The notes beneath the pieces are model-generated. The model did not search any database, was not told where the DNA came from, and saw nothing but the letters and a program-made list of their open reading frames with translations. From an uncultured Bacteroidales bacterium (GTDB taxonomy: Bacteria; Bacteroidota; Bacteroidia; Bacteroidales; Paludibacteraceae): a DNA stretch of 17,113 bases. This document shows, piece after piece, positions 1 through 6,908 of this stretch. Made by a program: the position numbers and the translations under genes. The DNA lies in contig CAMOMF010000218.1 of NCBI GenBank assembly GCA_946619625.1, forward strand, positions 1 through 17,113, given 5' to 3'. The first letter of the stretch is position 1, and every line of letters begins with the position of its first letter.

Positions 1-52
1 AGAAGAACTGCTAAAGATTATTGGTAGTGAACTAAATCACAATAACAAATAA
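1..52 (+). CDS. C-terminal end of an unidentified protein (truncated by window edge)
   Basis: Reading from base 2, the plus strand gives an uninterrupted tail EELLKIIGSELNHNNK followed by TAA at 50-52. The tail is amphipathic with a polar end, as expected for a real C-terminus. A U-rich, hairpin-containing stretch follows and no further plus-strand gene is seen. The gene would converge on the minus-strand genes to its right. Sixteen residues are too few to name a family, and a chance open frame of this length is possible. Confidence 0.35.
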   Translation, partial: EELLKIIGSELNHNNK

Positions 53-94
53 CGCTACCTGCCTATGGCATAAAAACAACAGACAAACAACATA

Positions 95-273
95 CATAAA
101 TAAGCGTTTGCTTTATTTGAGGATTCGTTCAATCATCCCCAACATTGACAATCACATTCCGAGAATAAATACGAAACGCTCACGTGTTTGCGTGAGCTTT
201 CTGCATATATTGGATGTGATGGGAGTGGATGCCCGAACGAACCAATAAGCAGTTGGCTCACGTTTTTTATGTC
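95..273 (-). ncRNA. Candidate 6S-like structured RNA (Bacteroidales-1-type rod)
   Basis: Hand folding shows nested complementarity along about 177 nt. The outermost helix pairs 95-106 with 261-271. Next, 110-117 pairs with 244-250, and 121-130 with 235-243 (TTCGTTC/GAACGAA is perfect over 7 bp, plus GG/CC past one bulge). A central bubble (131-150 and 221-234) follows. Then 151-160 pairs with 212-220 (ATCACAT/ATGTGAT, a bulge, CC/GG), and 164-176 with 199-211 with single mismatches. The apex is GCTCACG 178-184 with CGTGAGC 191-197. Closing stem, open bubble and long terminal stem is the 6S RNA layout, which sequesters housekeeping RNA polymerase. In Bacteroidales the Bacteroidales-1 motif has been proposed as the 6S equivalent. 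The strand is uncertain: a promoter-like TTG-N23-TTTG ends about 7 nt before the minus-strand 5' end and the minus-strand 3' flank is U-rich, while on the plus strand a T6 run lies at 263-268. Identification is by shape only. Confidence 0.5.
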
Positions 274-279
274 AATTAA

Positions 280-309
280 CAAACAATAATAATCTGCGCT
301 TCGCTTCAA
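280..309 (-). promoter_or_regulatory. Possible Bacteroidetes-type promoter for the structured RNA
   Basis: On the minus strand a TTG (309-307) is followed after 23 nt by TTTG (283-280) inside TATTGTTTG. The Bacteroidetes primary-sigma consensus is TTTG/TTG, about 19-21 nt, then TAnnTTTG; here the TA is one base too far upstream. A start about 7 nt downstream falls near 273, at the base of the long RNA helix. The position fits but the motif is imperfect. Confidence 0.3.
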
Positions 310-428
310 GGCGCCTAAGGGCTATTGGCAGAGCCGAAGGTGCAGTGGAGGCGCAAGGGGGAGGGAAAAAGAAGGTAGCAAGATGGTAGCGAGGGGGATC
401 GTTCCGTGGTTGCGTACCAAGAAAGGGG
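310..428. other. Intergenic stretch with no gene seen
   Basis: This lies between the structured RNA and the stop codon of the outer-membrane protein gene. The plus strand is purine-rich and G-rich (for example aagggggagggaaaaag near 354-371). I see no convincing reading frame, promoter or strong terminator here. A short imperfect hairpin (GCGCTT 296-301 with AAGGCGC 308-314) just beyond its left edge could end minus-strand transcripts but lacks a good U-tract. Confidence 0.4.
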
Positions 429-2924
429 TTATTTACCTACTCCACCTTCGGAGCCGAGGCGGTTGAGTTCGTCCATGTTGCCGACGTTGCGGCGTTTGTT
501 CTGTTGCTGCTGACCGAACATCCAGACAACACCCAACATGATGCGCTGGTTTCGCATGGAGGTACGCGCCAGACTGCTGTAGCCCTGTTTCTGCCCCAAG
601 TCGATACTGCTATAGACGGAGGAGCGTAACAAATCCGAAACATTGAGGTTGAAAATCAGTCCGTACTTCATGAGCATTTTGCGCACGCCGAAACTCATGC
701 CGTAAGATGCGTCCTGGCGGTCGTATCCGATGGTCATGGGCGAACTCCAGTTGCCGTCGAGCATGAGCGTCCAGTCCTGCGGCAGGTAGGCAGAGAGCGT
801 GCCGCTGATGTATCCGTAGGTACTGCCAAGCCGGTAAGACGGTTTGCCCTCAGGGGTTTTGTCGTAGGACTTGTTGAGCGAGCGGTAACATCCGCCATTG
901 AGAGTCAGCGCAAGCCATGCACCGGTTAATCTGCGCTTGGACGAGTTGCCATCCGCGGCCGGCGTTTCGCTGCTGTTCTCAAATTTCGGCACAATGGGCA
1001 GTTCGGTGAGCGACAGACTGCCTCCGTGGGTGGTACAGGTACCGAAATTGACCCATTTCATTTCGCCTATACCGGTGGGAAGTACGGTAATACGCTGGGA
1101 GAACATGTTCTCGGTGTGCGAGACATTGAGGGTGAAGTGGAGGTACTGCGTCCAAGAGAGATGGAACTCCACATCGTTGTTGAACTCAGGGACGAGTTCG
1201 GTGTTACCCACCTGATAGGAGTAGGCGTCGAGGTAGGTACGAAAAGGGTTGAGGATAAAATAGTTCGGTCGCTTGATACGGCGGCTGTAACTGAGACTTG
1301 TTGTAACAGGTTGTGCCAGTTTGCCGAGTGGACTGCTGGTATAACTGACATAGGCGGTCGGGAAGGGGTTGAAATAGGACCTGTTGGTAACAGAGTCCGC
1401 TGTTTTCCAGTCGCCATGGCTGAAAGTGTACTCCCCGCGCAGCCCCAGTTTGACGGTCCAGTGCTCGCCAAACTGTTTGCCGGCAGTGATATATGCGGCA
1501 GCGACGTGCTCGTTGTACAAGAAGTCGGATGGCGTATGGCTGAGGTGCGCGCCGTTCAGTAGTGAGTCGGTGGTCATGCCGTTGTTGGTAGAAGAGAGGG
1601 CATACTTGATGCCGCTTTCGAGCATTCCTGTTTGCCAGAATTTGGTCTGGAAATCCAGTTTGGCGCTGTATATGTTCACCGTCTGCCGGCTGAGGATGTC
1701 AAGTCCCACGGAGCGGTTTTGGAAGAGTGTGTTCTGTTCGTTCCTGGAGCGTGTCGTGTAGCGGTTGTAATCGATATTCGCTGTTATCTCGCGCTCCAAC
1801 ACCTCGGAGAATACGTGCGTAAAATTGAGGTTTGCCGTGTGTTGTGGTGCCGCCATACGCATCCGGGAGGCGGTGAGACTACGGTCGGTGGTGTCAGTAC
1901 CCTGAATGACAAAAGCCCCGTTTCGCCCGTCCATGATATGCTGGTGCGCCCTCATGTAGGGTACTTGCAGGATAAAACCGAAAGTGTTCAGTGAGTCAAT
2001 ATGCCAGTCATTGCCGACCTTGAACATGTAGTATTGAAAATCGATGGCAAAACCCGACTTGGAGTAATTGCTCAGCGAAGGCTTGTTGTCAGTGGCAGGA
2101 ATAGTACGGGCCGTTTCGAGGTCTATGTCGTTTTGCCCGAACACCTGTGTCAGTTGTCCGAAGGTGTAGGTTTTTTCTCCGCGGTAGTTGAGGTTGAGCG
2201 ACACCGCATCCATCTGCAGGTAACGGTCCACGTCGGCAAAGTACATTCCCCCGTACGTAGCGGAGAGAAGACCATTAAGCCCTTGCATCATGTTGCGTTT
2301 CATTTTGATATTGATAATACCGCCGGAGCCACTGGCATCGTACTTGGCAGACGGGTTACTGATGATCTCAATCTTTTCTATCATGTTGCCATCCGTGCCG
2401 TCCAGCATGGACTTGAGTTGGTCTCCGCTGAGGTAGGAGGGTTTTCCGTCAATGTATATCTCCACCGACTTGCCGTTGACGGTGATGGTTCCATTACGGT
2501 CGATGCGGACACCGGGTGCGCGCCGGAGGATATCATTGCCATTGCTACCGGCAGCCAAAGGCGACTGGCTGATATTCATAACCAGTTTGTCCATTTGCTG
2601 CTCAATGAGCGGACGTTTGGCTTTGACTTCCACTTCCTGCAGGCGTTCCGTCTCTTCGCGCAGAACAAAATCCGGTCCGCCATATGTAGTTTGGTACCCG
2701 ATGAAAGACGCCTGCAGAATATAGGCGGATTGGCTCACCTCGACGGTATATTTACCCTGTTCATTAGTGATAGTACCAGTGAGCAGAGCCGAGTCGGTAG
2801 CCAATACTGAGATAGTAACAAAAGGCATGCTTTCGCCCTTATCATTGATAACACTGCCTGTAATCGTTTTTGCATGCATGAACACGGCAAAGGTCATGCA
2901 TATAAGTAGAAAAATCTTTCTCAT
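429..2924 (-). CDS. Outer-membrane beta-barrel protein, TonB-dependent-receptor-like (CarboxypepD_reg + plug + OMP_b-brl_3)
   Basis: An 831-residue outer-membrane protein. Residues 1-18 are a signal peptide (MRKIFLLICMTFAVFMHA). Residues about 19-98 form a CarboxypepD_reg-like beta-sandwich (ITGSVINDKGESMPFVTISV, then the typical ASFIGYQ). Residues about 105-210 are a plug (DILRRAPGVRID, VEIYIDGKPSYLSG, IEKIEIISNPSAKYDASGSG). The rest is a 16-22-stranded-type barrel of the OMP_b-brl_3 group, ending in the tail NMDELNRLGSEGGVGK that this family often carries. The start at 2924 is preferred over an in-frame ATG at 2996. It gives a clean signal peptide, and the upstream choice would place the start before the promoter's -7 element at 2951-2958. 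Proteins of this group are usually annotated as receptors or transporters of unknown substrate; nothing here shows the cargo. No SusD-like partner is adjacent, so a glycan-uptake role is not supported. The AraC-family gene upstream may regulate it. Confidence 0.9.
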   Translation of the reverse strand: MRKIFLLICMTFAVFMHAKTITGSVINDKGESMPFVTISVLATDSALLTGTITNEQGKYTVEVSQSAYILQASFIGYQTTYGGPDFVLREETERLQEVEVKAKRPLIEQQMDKLVMNISQSPLAAGSNGNDILRRAPGVRIDRNGTITVNGKSVEIYIDGKPSYLSGDQLKSMLDGTDGNMIEKIEIISNPSAKYDASGSGGIINIKMKRNMMQGLNGLLSATYGGMYFADVDRYLQMDAVSLNLNYRGEKTYTFGQLTQVFGQNDIDLETARTIPATDNKPSLSNYSKSGFAIDFQYYMFKVGNDWHIDSLNTFGFILQVPYMRAHQHIMDGRNGAFVIQGTDTTDRSLTASRMRMAAPQHTANLNFTHVFSEVLEREITANIDYNRYTTRSRNEQNTLFQNRSVGLDILSRQTVNIYSAKLDFQTKFWQTGMLESGIKYALSSTNNGMTTDSLLNGAHLSHTPSDFLYNEHVAAAYITAGKQFGEHWTVKLGLRGEYTFSHGDWKTADSVTNRSYFNPFPTAYVSYTSSPLGKLAQPVTTSLSYSRRIKRPNYFILNPFRTYLDAYSYQVGNTELVPEFNNDVEFHLSWTQYLHFTLNVSHTENMFSQRITVLPTGIGEMKWVNFGTCTTHGGSLSLTELPIVPKFENSSETPAADGNSSKRRLTGAWLALTLNGGCYRSLNKSYDKTPEGKPSYRLGSTYGYISGTLSAYLPQDWTLMLDGNWSSPMTIGYDRQDASYGMSFGVRKMLMKYGLIFNLNVSDLLRSSVYSSIDLGQKQGYSSLARTSMRNQRIMLGVVWMFGQQQQNKRRNVGNMDELNRLGSEGGVGK

Positions 2925-2950
2925 TGTTATACTTTTTCCGTTTGGGACTG

Positions 2951-2958
2951 CAAAGGTA
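2951..2958 (-). promoter_or_regulatory. Bacteroidetes -7 promoter element of the outer-membrane protein gene
   Basis: The minus strand reads TACCTTTG, an exact match to the TAnnTTTG -7 consensus of the Bacteroidetes primary sigma factor, followed by C as is common. The expected transcription start is about 20 nt before the ATG at 2924. The -33 region is T-rich (TTTTTTC around 2983-2989) without a clean TTTG. This indicates transcription of the barrel gene separate from the AraC-family gene. Confidence 0.75.
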
Positions 2959-3028
2959 GTGCATTTTTCCTGTATATTGTATGAAAAAACAGACATTATG
3001 CCTTCCTGAGGGGGGATTCGGACCTTTT

Positions 3029-3889
3029 TCAGGCAAAAAAGACGGAAAAGTCAGGAGAAAGGGGAATGCCCAACATGCGAAACTGTCCGGGTGAGACGCA
3101 ACCCATTTGTTGAAACTCGAGTGCCGCATGACTCAAGTCGTAATAACCATGCCTGAGGACCGTGCCTAACAGGTCCACTTCTTTGCCGTGTTCTGCTTGC
3201 AGCCGAAGATCTTGTATCGTTCTGTGAAAACGGCGCAGACGAATAAACTGTTTGGGTGTGATACCAACATAGCGCCGGAACACGCGCAGGAATTGACGCT
3301 CGCTAAGACAAGCCTCGGCTGCCATTTCCTTGGCGGAAATCGTTCCTTGCGTATGGTCACAAGCGCGGACCACCGCACATATGCGCCGAAAATCAATGTC
3401 CTGTGAGGGCTGAAGTATATGAAGAAAGAAAGCATCCAAAAGTGCGACTATTACTCCGACATCTTGGTGCTCCTTAAAAATGCGGTCACAATAGAGTAAT
3501 CCTGTATCCGGAAGTTCGGAGGCAGTGAGCACGCGCCCAGATAGTTCCTGCATATCCACATGGAGCAAAGCATGTATAGCGCCCGGCTCAAAATCAATCA
3601 TCATTCCCTCGAACCAACCGCTCAGCGTCTTCAGCCCCAACATCGTTCTGTTCGCTCCCAAGAGGAACAACGTCTCGCAGGTTCTGCCGTCAATCTCGAC
3701 GACCGCATTCCGCACAAAAATCATACTGCCATAGTTGGGCAAGAGAGGCTGCACATGTTTGCCCTGTACAAACCTGTTGTCGTTGGGCGGAGGCGACATC
3801 AGGTCAGTAGAGCCCTCCGCCCTTACAAAAACATAACGTGAAATATATGGTTTGAGAGCGTCAGTCGGCTCGGCAATTTGGTAATGCAT
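3029..3889 (-). CDS. AraC-family transcriptional regulator
   Basis: A 286-residue DNA-binding regulator with two helix-turn-helix units at the C-terminus. The first spans about 184-208 (ISAKEMAAEACLSERQFLRVFRRY, preceding the family landmark VGITPKQFIRLRR). The second spans about 236-275 (LLGTVLRHGYYDLSHAALEFQQ, then the family-typical SPGQFR). Residues 1 to about 130 form a non-HTH sensor domain starting ITEP-like (YQIAEPTDALKPYISRYVFV), resembling the N-terminal domain of DUF6597-type AraC regulators; its ligand cannot be read from sequence. The start at 3889 is the only reasonable ATG near the beginning of the domain. The gene lies 121 nt downstream of trkH and 104 nt upstream of the barrel gene, both on the same strand. 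The barrel gene has its own promoter and is a plausible, unproven target. A 38-bp repeat with palindromic cores sits just upstream and could be an operator. Confidence 0.88.
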   Translation of the reverse strand: MHYQIAEPTDALKPYISRYVFVRAEGSTDLMSPPPNDNRFVQGKHVQPLLPNYGSMIFVRNAVVEIDGRTCETLFLLGANRTMLGLKTLSGWFEGMMIDFEPGAIHALLHVDMQELSGRVLTASELPDTGLLYCDRIFKEHQDVGVIVALLDAFFLHILQPSQDIDFRRICAVVRACDHTQGTISAKEMAAEACLSERQFLRVFRRYVGITPKQFIRLRRFHRTIQDLRLQAEHGKEVDLLGTVLRHGYYDLSHAALEFQQMGCVSPGQFRMLGIPLSPDFSVFFA

Positions 3890-3911
3890 GGAAGGATAGT
3901 TTTAGGAGTGC

Positions 3912-3976
3912 AGGAGTGCAGACATATGTTGCAGGAGTTGCAGGAGTGTAGGAGTTCAGACATATGTTGCAGGAGT
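3912..3976. repeat. Two-copy 38-bp-period direct repeat with ACATATGT palindromes upstream of the AraC gene
   Basis: Copies at 3912-3938 and 3950-3976 match over 27 bp except for one base (aggagt-g/t-cagacatatgttgcaggagt). Each contains the 8-bp palindrome ACATATGT (3922-3929 and 3960-3967). Shorter CAGGAGT units fill the spaces between. On the minus strand the motif is CTCCTGCA-rich. It lies 23-87 nt upstream of the AraC-family start codon, so it could be an operator or simply an intergenic minisatellite. A related 15-mer recurs at 15908-15922. Confidence 0.7.
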
Positions 3977-4010
3977 GCAAGTATCTGTGATGGCGAGATG
4001 GCGAAACTAT

Positions 4011-5534
4011 TTATTTGCGCCAAAGGGTGGGAGAGAACAGCAGAAGTACAGTGAACAGTTCCAAACGACCGACAAGCATGAGTGCAGCGTATATCCACTT
4101 CCCTACGAGCGGGAAAGCGGCATAATGCCCGGCGGGACCGTATTCGCCAAGAGCCGGTCCGATATTGCCAATGGCAGCCACAGCGGCACCGAGTGACTCG
4201 GTAAAGTCAACACCCAAAGCACAGAAAGCGACCATACCTACTACAATAAAAGAGAGGTAGAAGAAGAGAAACGCCATGACGTTCTGAATAGCACTGCGCT
4301 CCAAGGGCTTGCCATTGAGGTTGACGGAGAAAATGGCGTAAGGGTGCACTCGCCGCCGCAGTTCAATAATGCCGTTCTTCATGAAGACGATGATACGTAC
4401 CCACTTGATACCTCCCGCAGTAGAGCCTGCGCAACCGCCGGTGAACATAAGGAAGAAGATCAGACACCATAGTACAGGTTTCCACTCCATGTAGTTGCCA
4501 AGAGCGAAGCCGGAGGAAGTGACCGTGCATACGACCTCGAAGAACGCGTATCGGAAAGACTGTTCCGCCGCCTTGAGTGTCGGCAGCCAGCCAGAGACCG
4601 TTCTGGCAGCGGCGTTCTGGAAACCGGCTCCAACGGTGGTGAAGTCTTGCAGGAAGAGTCCCGCCGTCAGGACGGCTGTTGCGACACCCACAGCAGCCAG
4701 ATACCAGTGGGTTTCTTCGTCCTTAATCAGGCGAAGCGGTTTCCCCCTGAAGGAGAGTATGATGAGGGTGAAGTTGATACCCGAGAGCAGGGTGAATCCG
4801 GCAATGGTGTAGTGAATAGCGGGTGACGAGTATGCTGCAATGGAGAGGTTGCGCGTAGAGAACCCTCCGGTGGCAATCGTGCTGAACGAGTGGCAGATGG
4901 CGTCAAATCCGCCCATTCCGAAGAGCATGAGCAGTCCCGCCTCGATAGCGGTGAGCAGAGTATATACCGCCCACAGACGTTTGGCCGTGTCGCGGATACG
5001 GGGTGACAGTTTTTCGTAGGATATACCCGTTGCTTCGGCGGAGTAAAGCTGCATGCCTCCCAAGCCGAACATAGGCAGGATGGCAACCGTTAGTACGATA
5101 ATACCCATACCACCGAGCCACTGCATGAGTGCCCGCCAGAAGAGAGTAGCGTGGCTCATCGCCTCGATATCGGCAAGAATGGTAGCCCCTGTAGTGGTGA
5201 AGCCGGACATGGTCTCGAAGAACGCATCAGTAAATGAAGGAATCGCCCCACTCAGGTAGAAAGGCAACATGCCGAATATAGAGAATATTACCCATACCAA
5301 TGCCACAATAACATACCCTTCTCGCTCCCCTACCCGCCGGCTGGCATTGTGCCCGATACGCAGGAATACCAGTCCCACGAGGAAGGTGAGTATGGTGGTG
5401 AATCCGAACGCAAAGGCGTCAGTCTCGCCGTAGAATAGTGCGACGCCAGTTGGTAAGAGCAGGAATAAGGACTCCAGAACCAGTAGTGCGCCCTGGGTAC
5501 TGAACACCATTTTCCAATTGAACGTACGAGTCAT
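4011..5534 (-). CDS. trkH: Trk-type potassium uptake channel subunit TrkH
   Basis: A 507-residue integral inner-membrane protein that forms the K+ pore of the Trk system. The four pore-loop repeats of the superfamily are visible: SGFTTTGATI (110-119), SFSTIATGGFST (216-227), TVTSSGFALG (337-346) and AIGNIGPALG (454-463). Between them are about ten hydrophobic helices. The C-terminus SPTLWRK is typical. The start at 5534 (MTRTFNWKMVF) gives the normal family length; the frame stays open to 5798, but that extension is the antisense-free overlap with trkA and encodes W/R/S-rich nonsense. It lies 22 nt downstream of trkA, whose product is its cytoplasmic gating partner, so the two are almost certainly co-transcribed. 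Pore glycines are intact, so it should be functional. Confidence 0.96.
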   Translation of the reverse strand: MTRTFNWKMVFSTQGALLVLESLFLLLPTGVALFYGETDAFAFGFTTILTFLVGLVFLRIGHNASRRVGEREGYVIVALVWVIFSIFGMLPFYLSGAIPSFTDAFFETMSGFTTTGATILADIEAMSHATLFWRALMQWLGGMGIIVLTVAILPMFGLGGMQLYSAEATGISYEKLSPRIRDTAKRLWAVYTLLTAIEAGLLMLFGMGGFDAICHSFSTIATGGFSTRNLSIAAYSSPAIHYTIAGFTLLSGINFTLIILSFRGKPLRLIKDEETHWYLAAVGVATAVLTAGLFLQDFTTVGAGFQNAAARTVSGWLPTLKAAEQSFRYAFFEVVCTVTSSGFALGNYMEWKPVLWCLIFFLMFTGGCAGSTAGGIKWVRIIVFMKNGIIELRRRVHPYAIFSVNLNGKPLERSAIQNVMAFLFFYLSFIVVGMVAFCALGVDFTESLGAAVAAIGNIGPALGEYGPAGHYAAFPLVGKWIYAALMLVGRLELFTVLLLFSPTLWRK

Positions 5535-5556
5535 GATTATTTTATTATTTTCACAT

Positions 5557-6894
5557 TTATTTGAAGAATTTCTCCAGTTTGCGGATGTCCTGCGACTTAC
5601 AGAAGACCACCACTTGGTCGCCGGGCATGACCTGCGTGTCGCCATTGACCAGTACCCCCACTCCATCGCGTACCAGCGCCCCCACATTGGTGTTCTCGGG
5701 CAGGCGAAGGTCCTTGATTTTGTCCTTGGTGATGCGACTGTCGGGTTGCGCAATGAACTCTGCCAACTGAGCGTCAGCCGTGGTGAGATTGCGCACATTG
5801 AGGACGGAGGAGTGGTCGAGCAGGAGTTGGTAGATATAGGATGCCGTGATGGTTTTCTTGTTCAGGACGGTGCCAATATCGAGTCCCTCCGCCATGGGGA
5901 TATAGTCGATATTCTCCACTTCGGCAATTGTTTTCCTTACTCCAAAGCGCTTGGCAGCGAGACAGGCGAACATGTTTGCCTCGGCGTTTTCGGTCACGGC
6001 AACAAAAGCGTCGGCGTCTTCGATTCCCTCCTCCTTGAGGAACTCCATGTCGGAGGCGTTGCCGCAAATGATCATGACGTTGGGGATCTTCTCCGCCAAT
6101 TGGTAGCACAACTCGCGGTCCGGTTCGATAATTTTGACCTGCATGTTGGCAGGAATCTCTCGTACGGCTTTTTGGGTGATTCTACCACCTCCGTAAATGA
6201 TGACGTTGCGGATCTCGTGTTCGGTCTTGCCCGCTTGTTCGCGCACGAACTCCCGCTCGGCGTGTTTGCAGACAAAGAACACCAAGTCGCCCGCTTCCAC
6301 CTGGTCGTTCCCTCGCGGAATGATTGTTTTGTTGCCACGGCTAATCGCCACCACACGGTACCTGTTGTGGTTGAAATAGCCAGATGCGAAGCGTTTGTTG
6401 AGTATCGCTGCTCCTTCGCGCACCTTGATGGCACAGAGTTCGAGTGTTCCGCCGGATAGTTTGAGGTTGTATCGCATCCAATTGGTGTGTAGCGCCTCGG
6501 AAATCTCTTTGGCAGCCAAGACCTCGGGGTAGATCAGGTGGTTGAGTCCCAAGTTCTCGAACATGCTTTTGTTCTCGGGCATGATGTACTCATAGTTGTC
6601 AATTCGCGCCAGTGTCCGTTTCGCGCCCAACGCGTTGGCGATAAGACAGGAGGTAATATTGACCGTCTCGTCGGGGGTGACGGCGATGTAGAGATCCACA
6701 TCTTTGACGCCCAAGTCGCGCAGGTCTTGTAGCGAGGTGGGTGAGCCCTGCTTGGTGAGCAAGTCGTAGTTGGCGTCGAGTTGTCCCAGACGCTCCCTGC
6801 TCTCGTCCAAGAGGCAGATTTCCATGTTTTCCCTGCTGAGCAGTTTTGCCAAGTGTGTGCCAACCGCGCCGGCACCGGATATGATGATTCGCAT
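5557..6894 (-). CDS. trkA: Trk potassium system NAD-binding regulatory subunit TrkA
   Basis: A 445-residue peripheral cytoplasmic protein that gates TrkH in response to nucleotides. It is a tandem of two RCK_N/RCK_C units. The first Rossmann fold has GAGAVG (7-12) and an acidic end of strand two (LLDES, 28-32). The second has YGGGRIT (234-240) and IIEPD (255-259). Each unit ends with a TrkA-C domain marked by VEAGDLVFFVCK (199-210) and VMPGDQVVVFCK near the C-terminus. The length matches full-size two-domain TrkA. It begins 14 nt after dxs and is followed 22 nt later by trkH. The ATG at 6894 opens directly into the first beta strand (MRIIISGAGAVG), so the start is secure. Confidence 0.96.
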   Translation of the reverse strand: MRIIISGAGAVGTHLAKLLSRENMEICLLDESRERLGQLDANYDLLTKQGSPTSLQDLRDLGVKDVDLYIAVTPDETVNITSCLIANALGAKRTLARIDNYEYIMPENKSMFENLGLNHLIYPEVLAAKEISEALHTNWMRYNLKLSGGTLELCAIKVREGAAILNKRFASGYFNHNRYRVVAISRGNKTIIPRGNDQVEAGDLVFFVCKHAEREFVREQAGKTEHEIRNVIIYGGGRITQKAVREIPANMQVKIIEPDRELCYQLAEKIPNVMIICGNASDMEFLKEEGIEDADAFVAVTENAEANMFACLAAKRFGVRKTIAEVENIDYIPMAEGLDIGTVLNKKTITASYIYQLLLDHSSVLNVRNLTTADAQLAEFIAQPDSRITKDKIKDLRLPENTNVGALVRDGVGVLVNGDTQVMPGDQVVVFCKSQDIRKLEKFFK

Positions 6895-6908
6895 AGTTTG
6901 GTCTCCTT

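Noticed and set aside
178..197. Simple rho-independent terminator at the GCTCACG hairpin
   Set aside because: Only TTT follows the hairpin and it lies at the exact apex of a much longer helix, so it is better explained as the terminal loop of the structured RNA.
334..451. 9-bp inverted repeat CCGAAGGTG (334-342) / CACCTTCGG (443-451) around the end of the outer-membrane protein gene
   Set aside because: The arms are 100 nt apart with no supporting structure or T-run; one arm lies in codons of the receptor's conserved tail, so coincidence is likely.
2925..2996. 24-residue N-terminal extension of the outer-membrane protein
   Set aside because: It would start upstream of the -7 promoter element at 2951-2958 and would bury the signal peptide; ATG at 2924 fits both.
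3001..3033. Terminator after the AraC-family gene (CCTGA 3005-3009 with TCAGG 3029-3033)
   Set aside because: The stem is only 5 bp with a long loop, and on the minus strand no U-tract follows.
5535..5798. N-terminal extension of TrkH
   Set aside because: It overlaps the trkA coding region, encodes W/R/S-rich sequence unlike any TrkH, and the ATG at 5534 gives the normal length.
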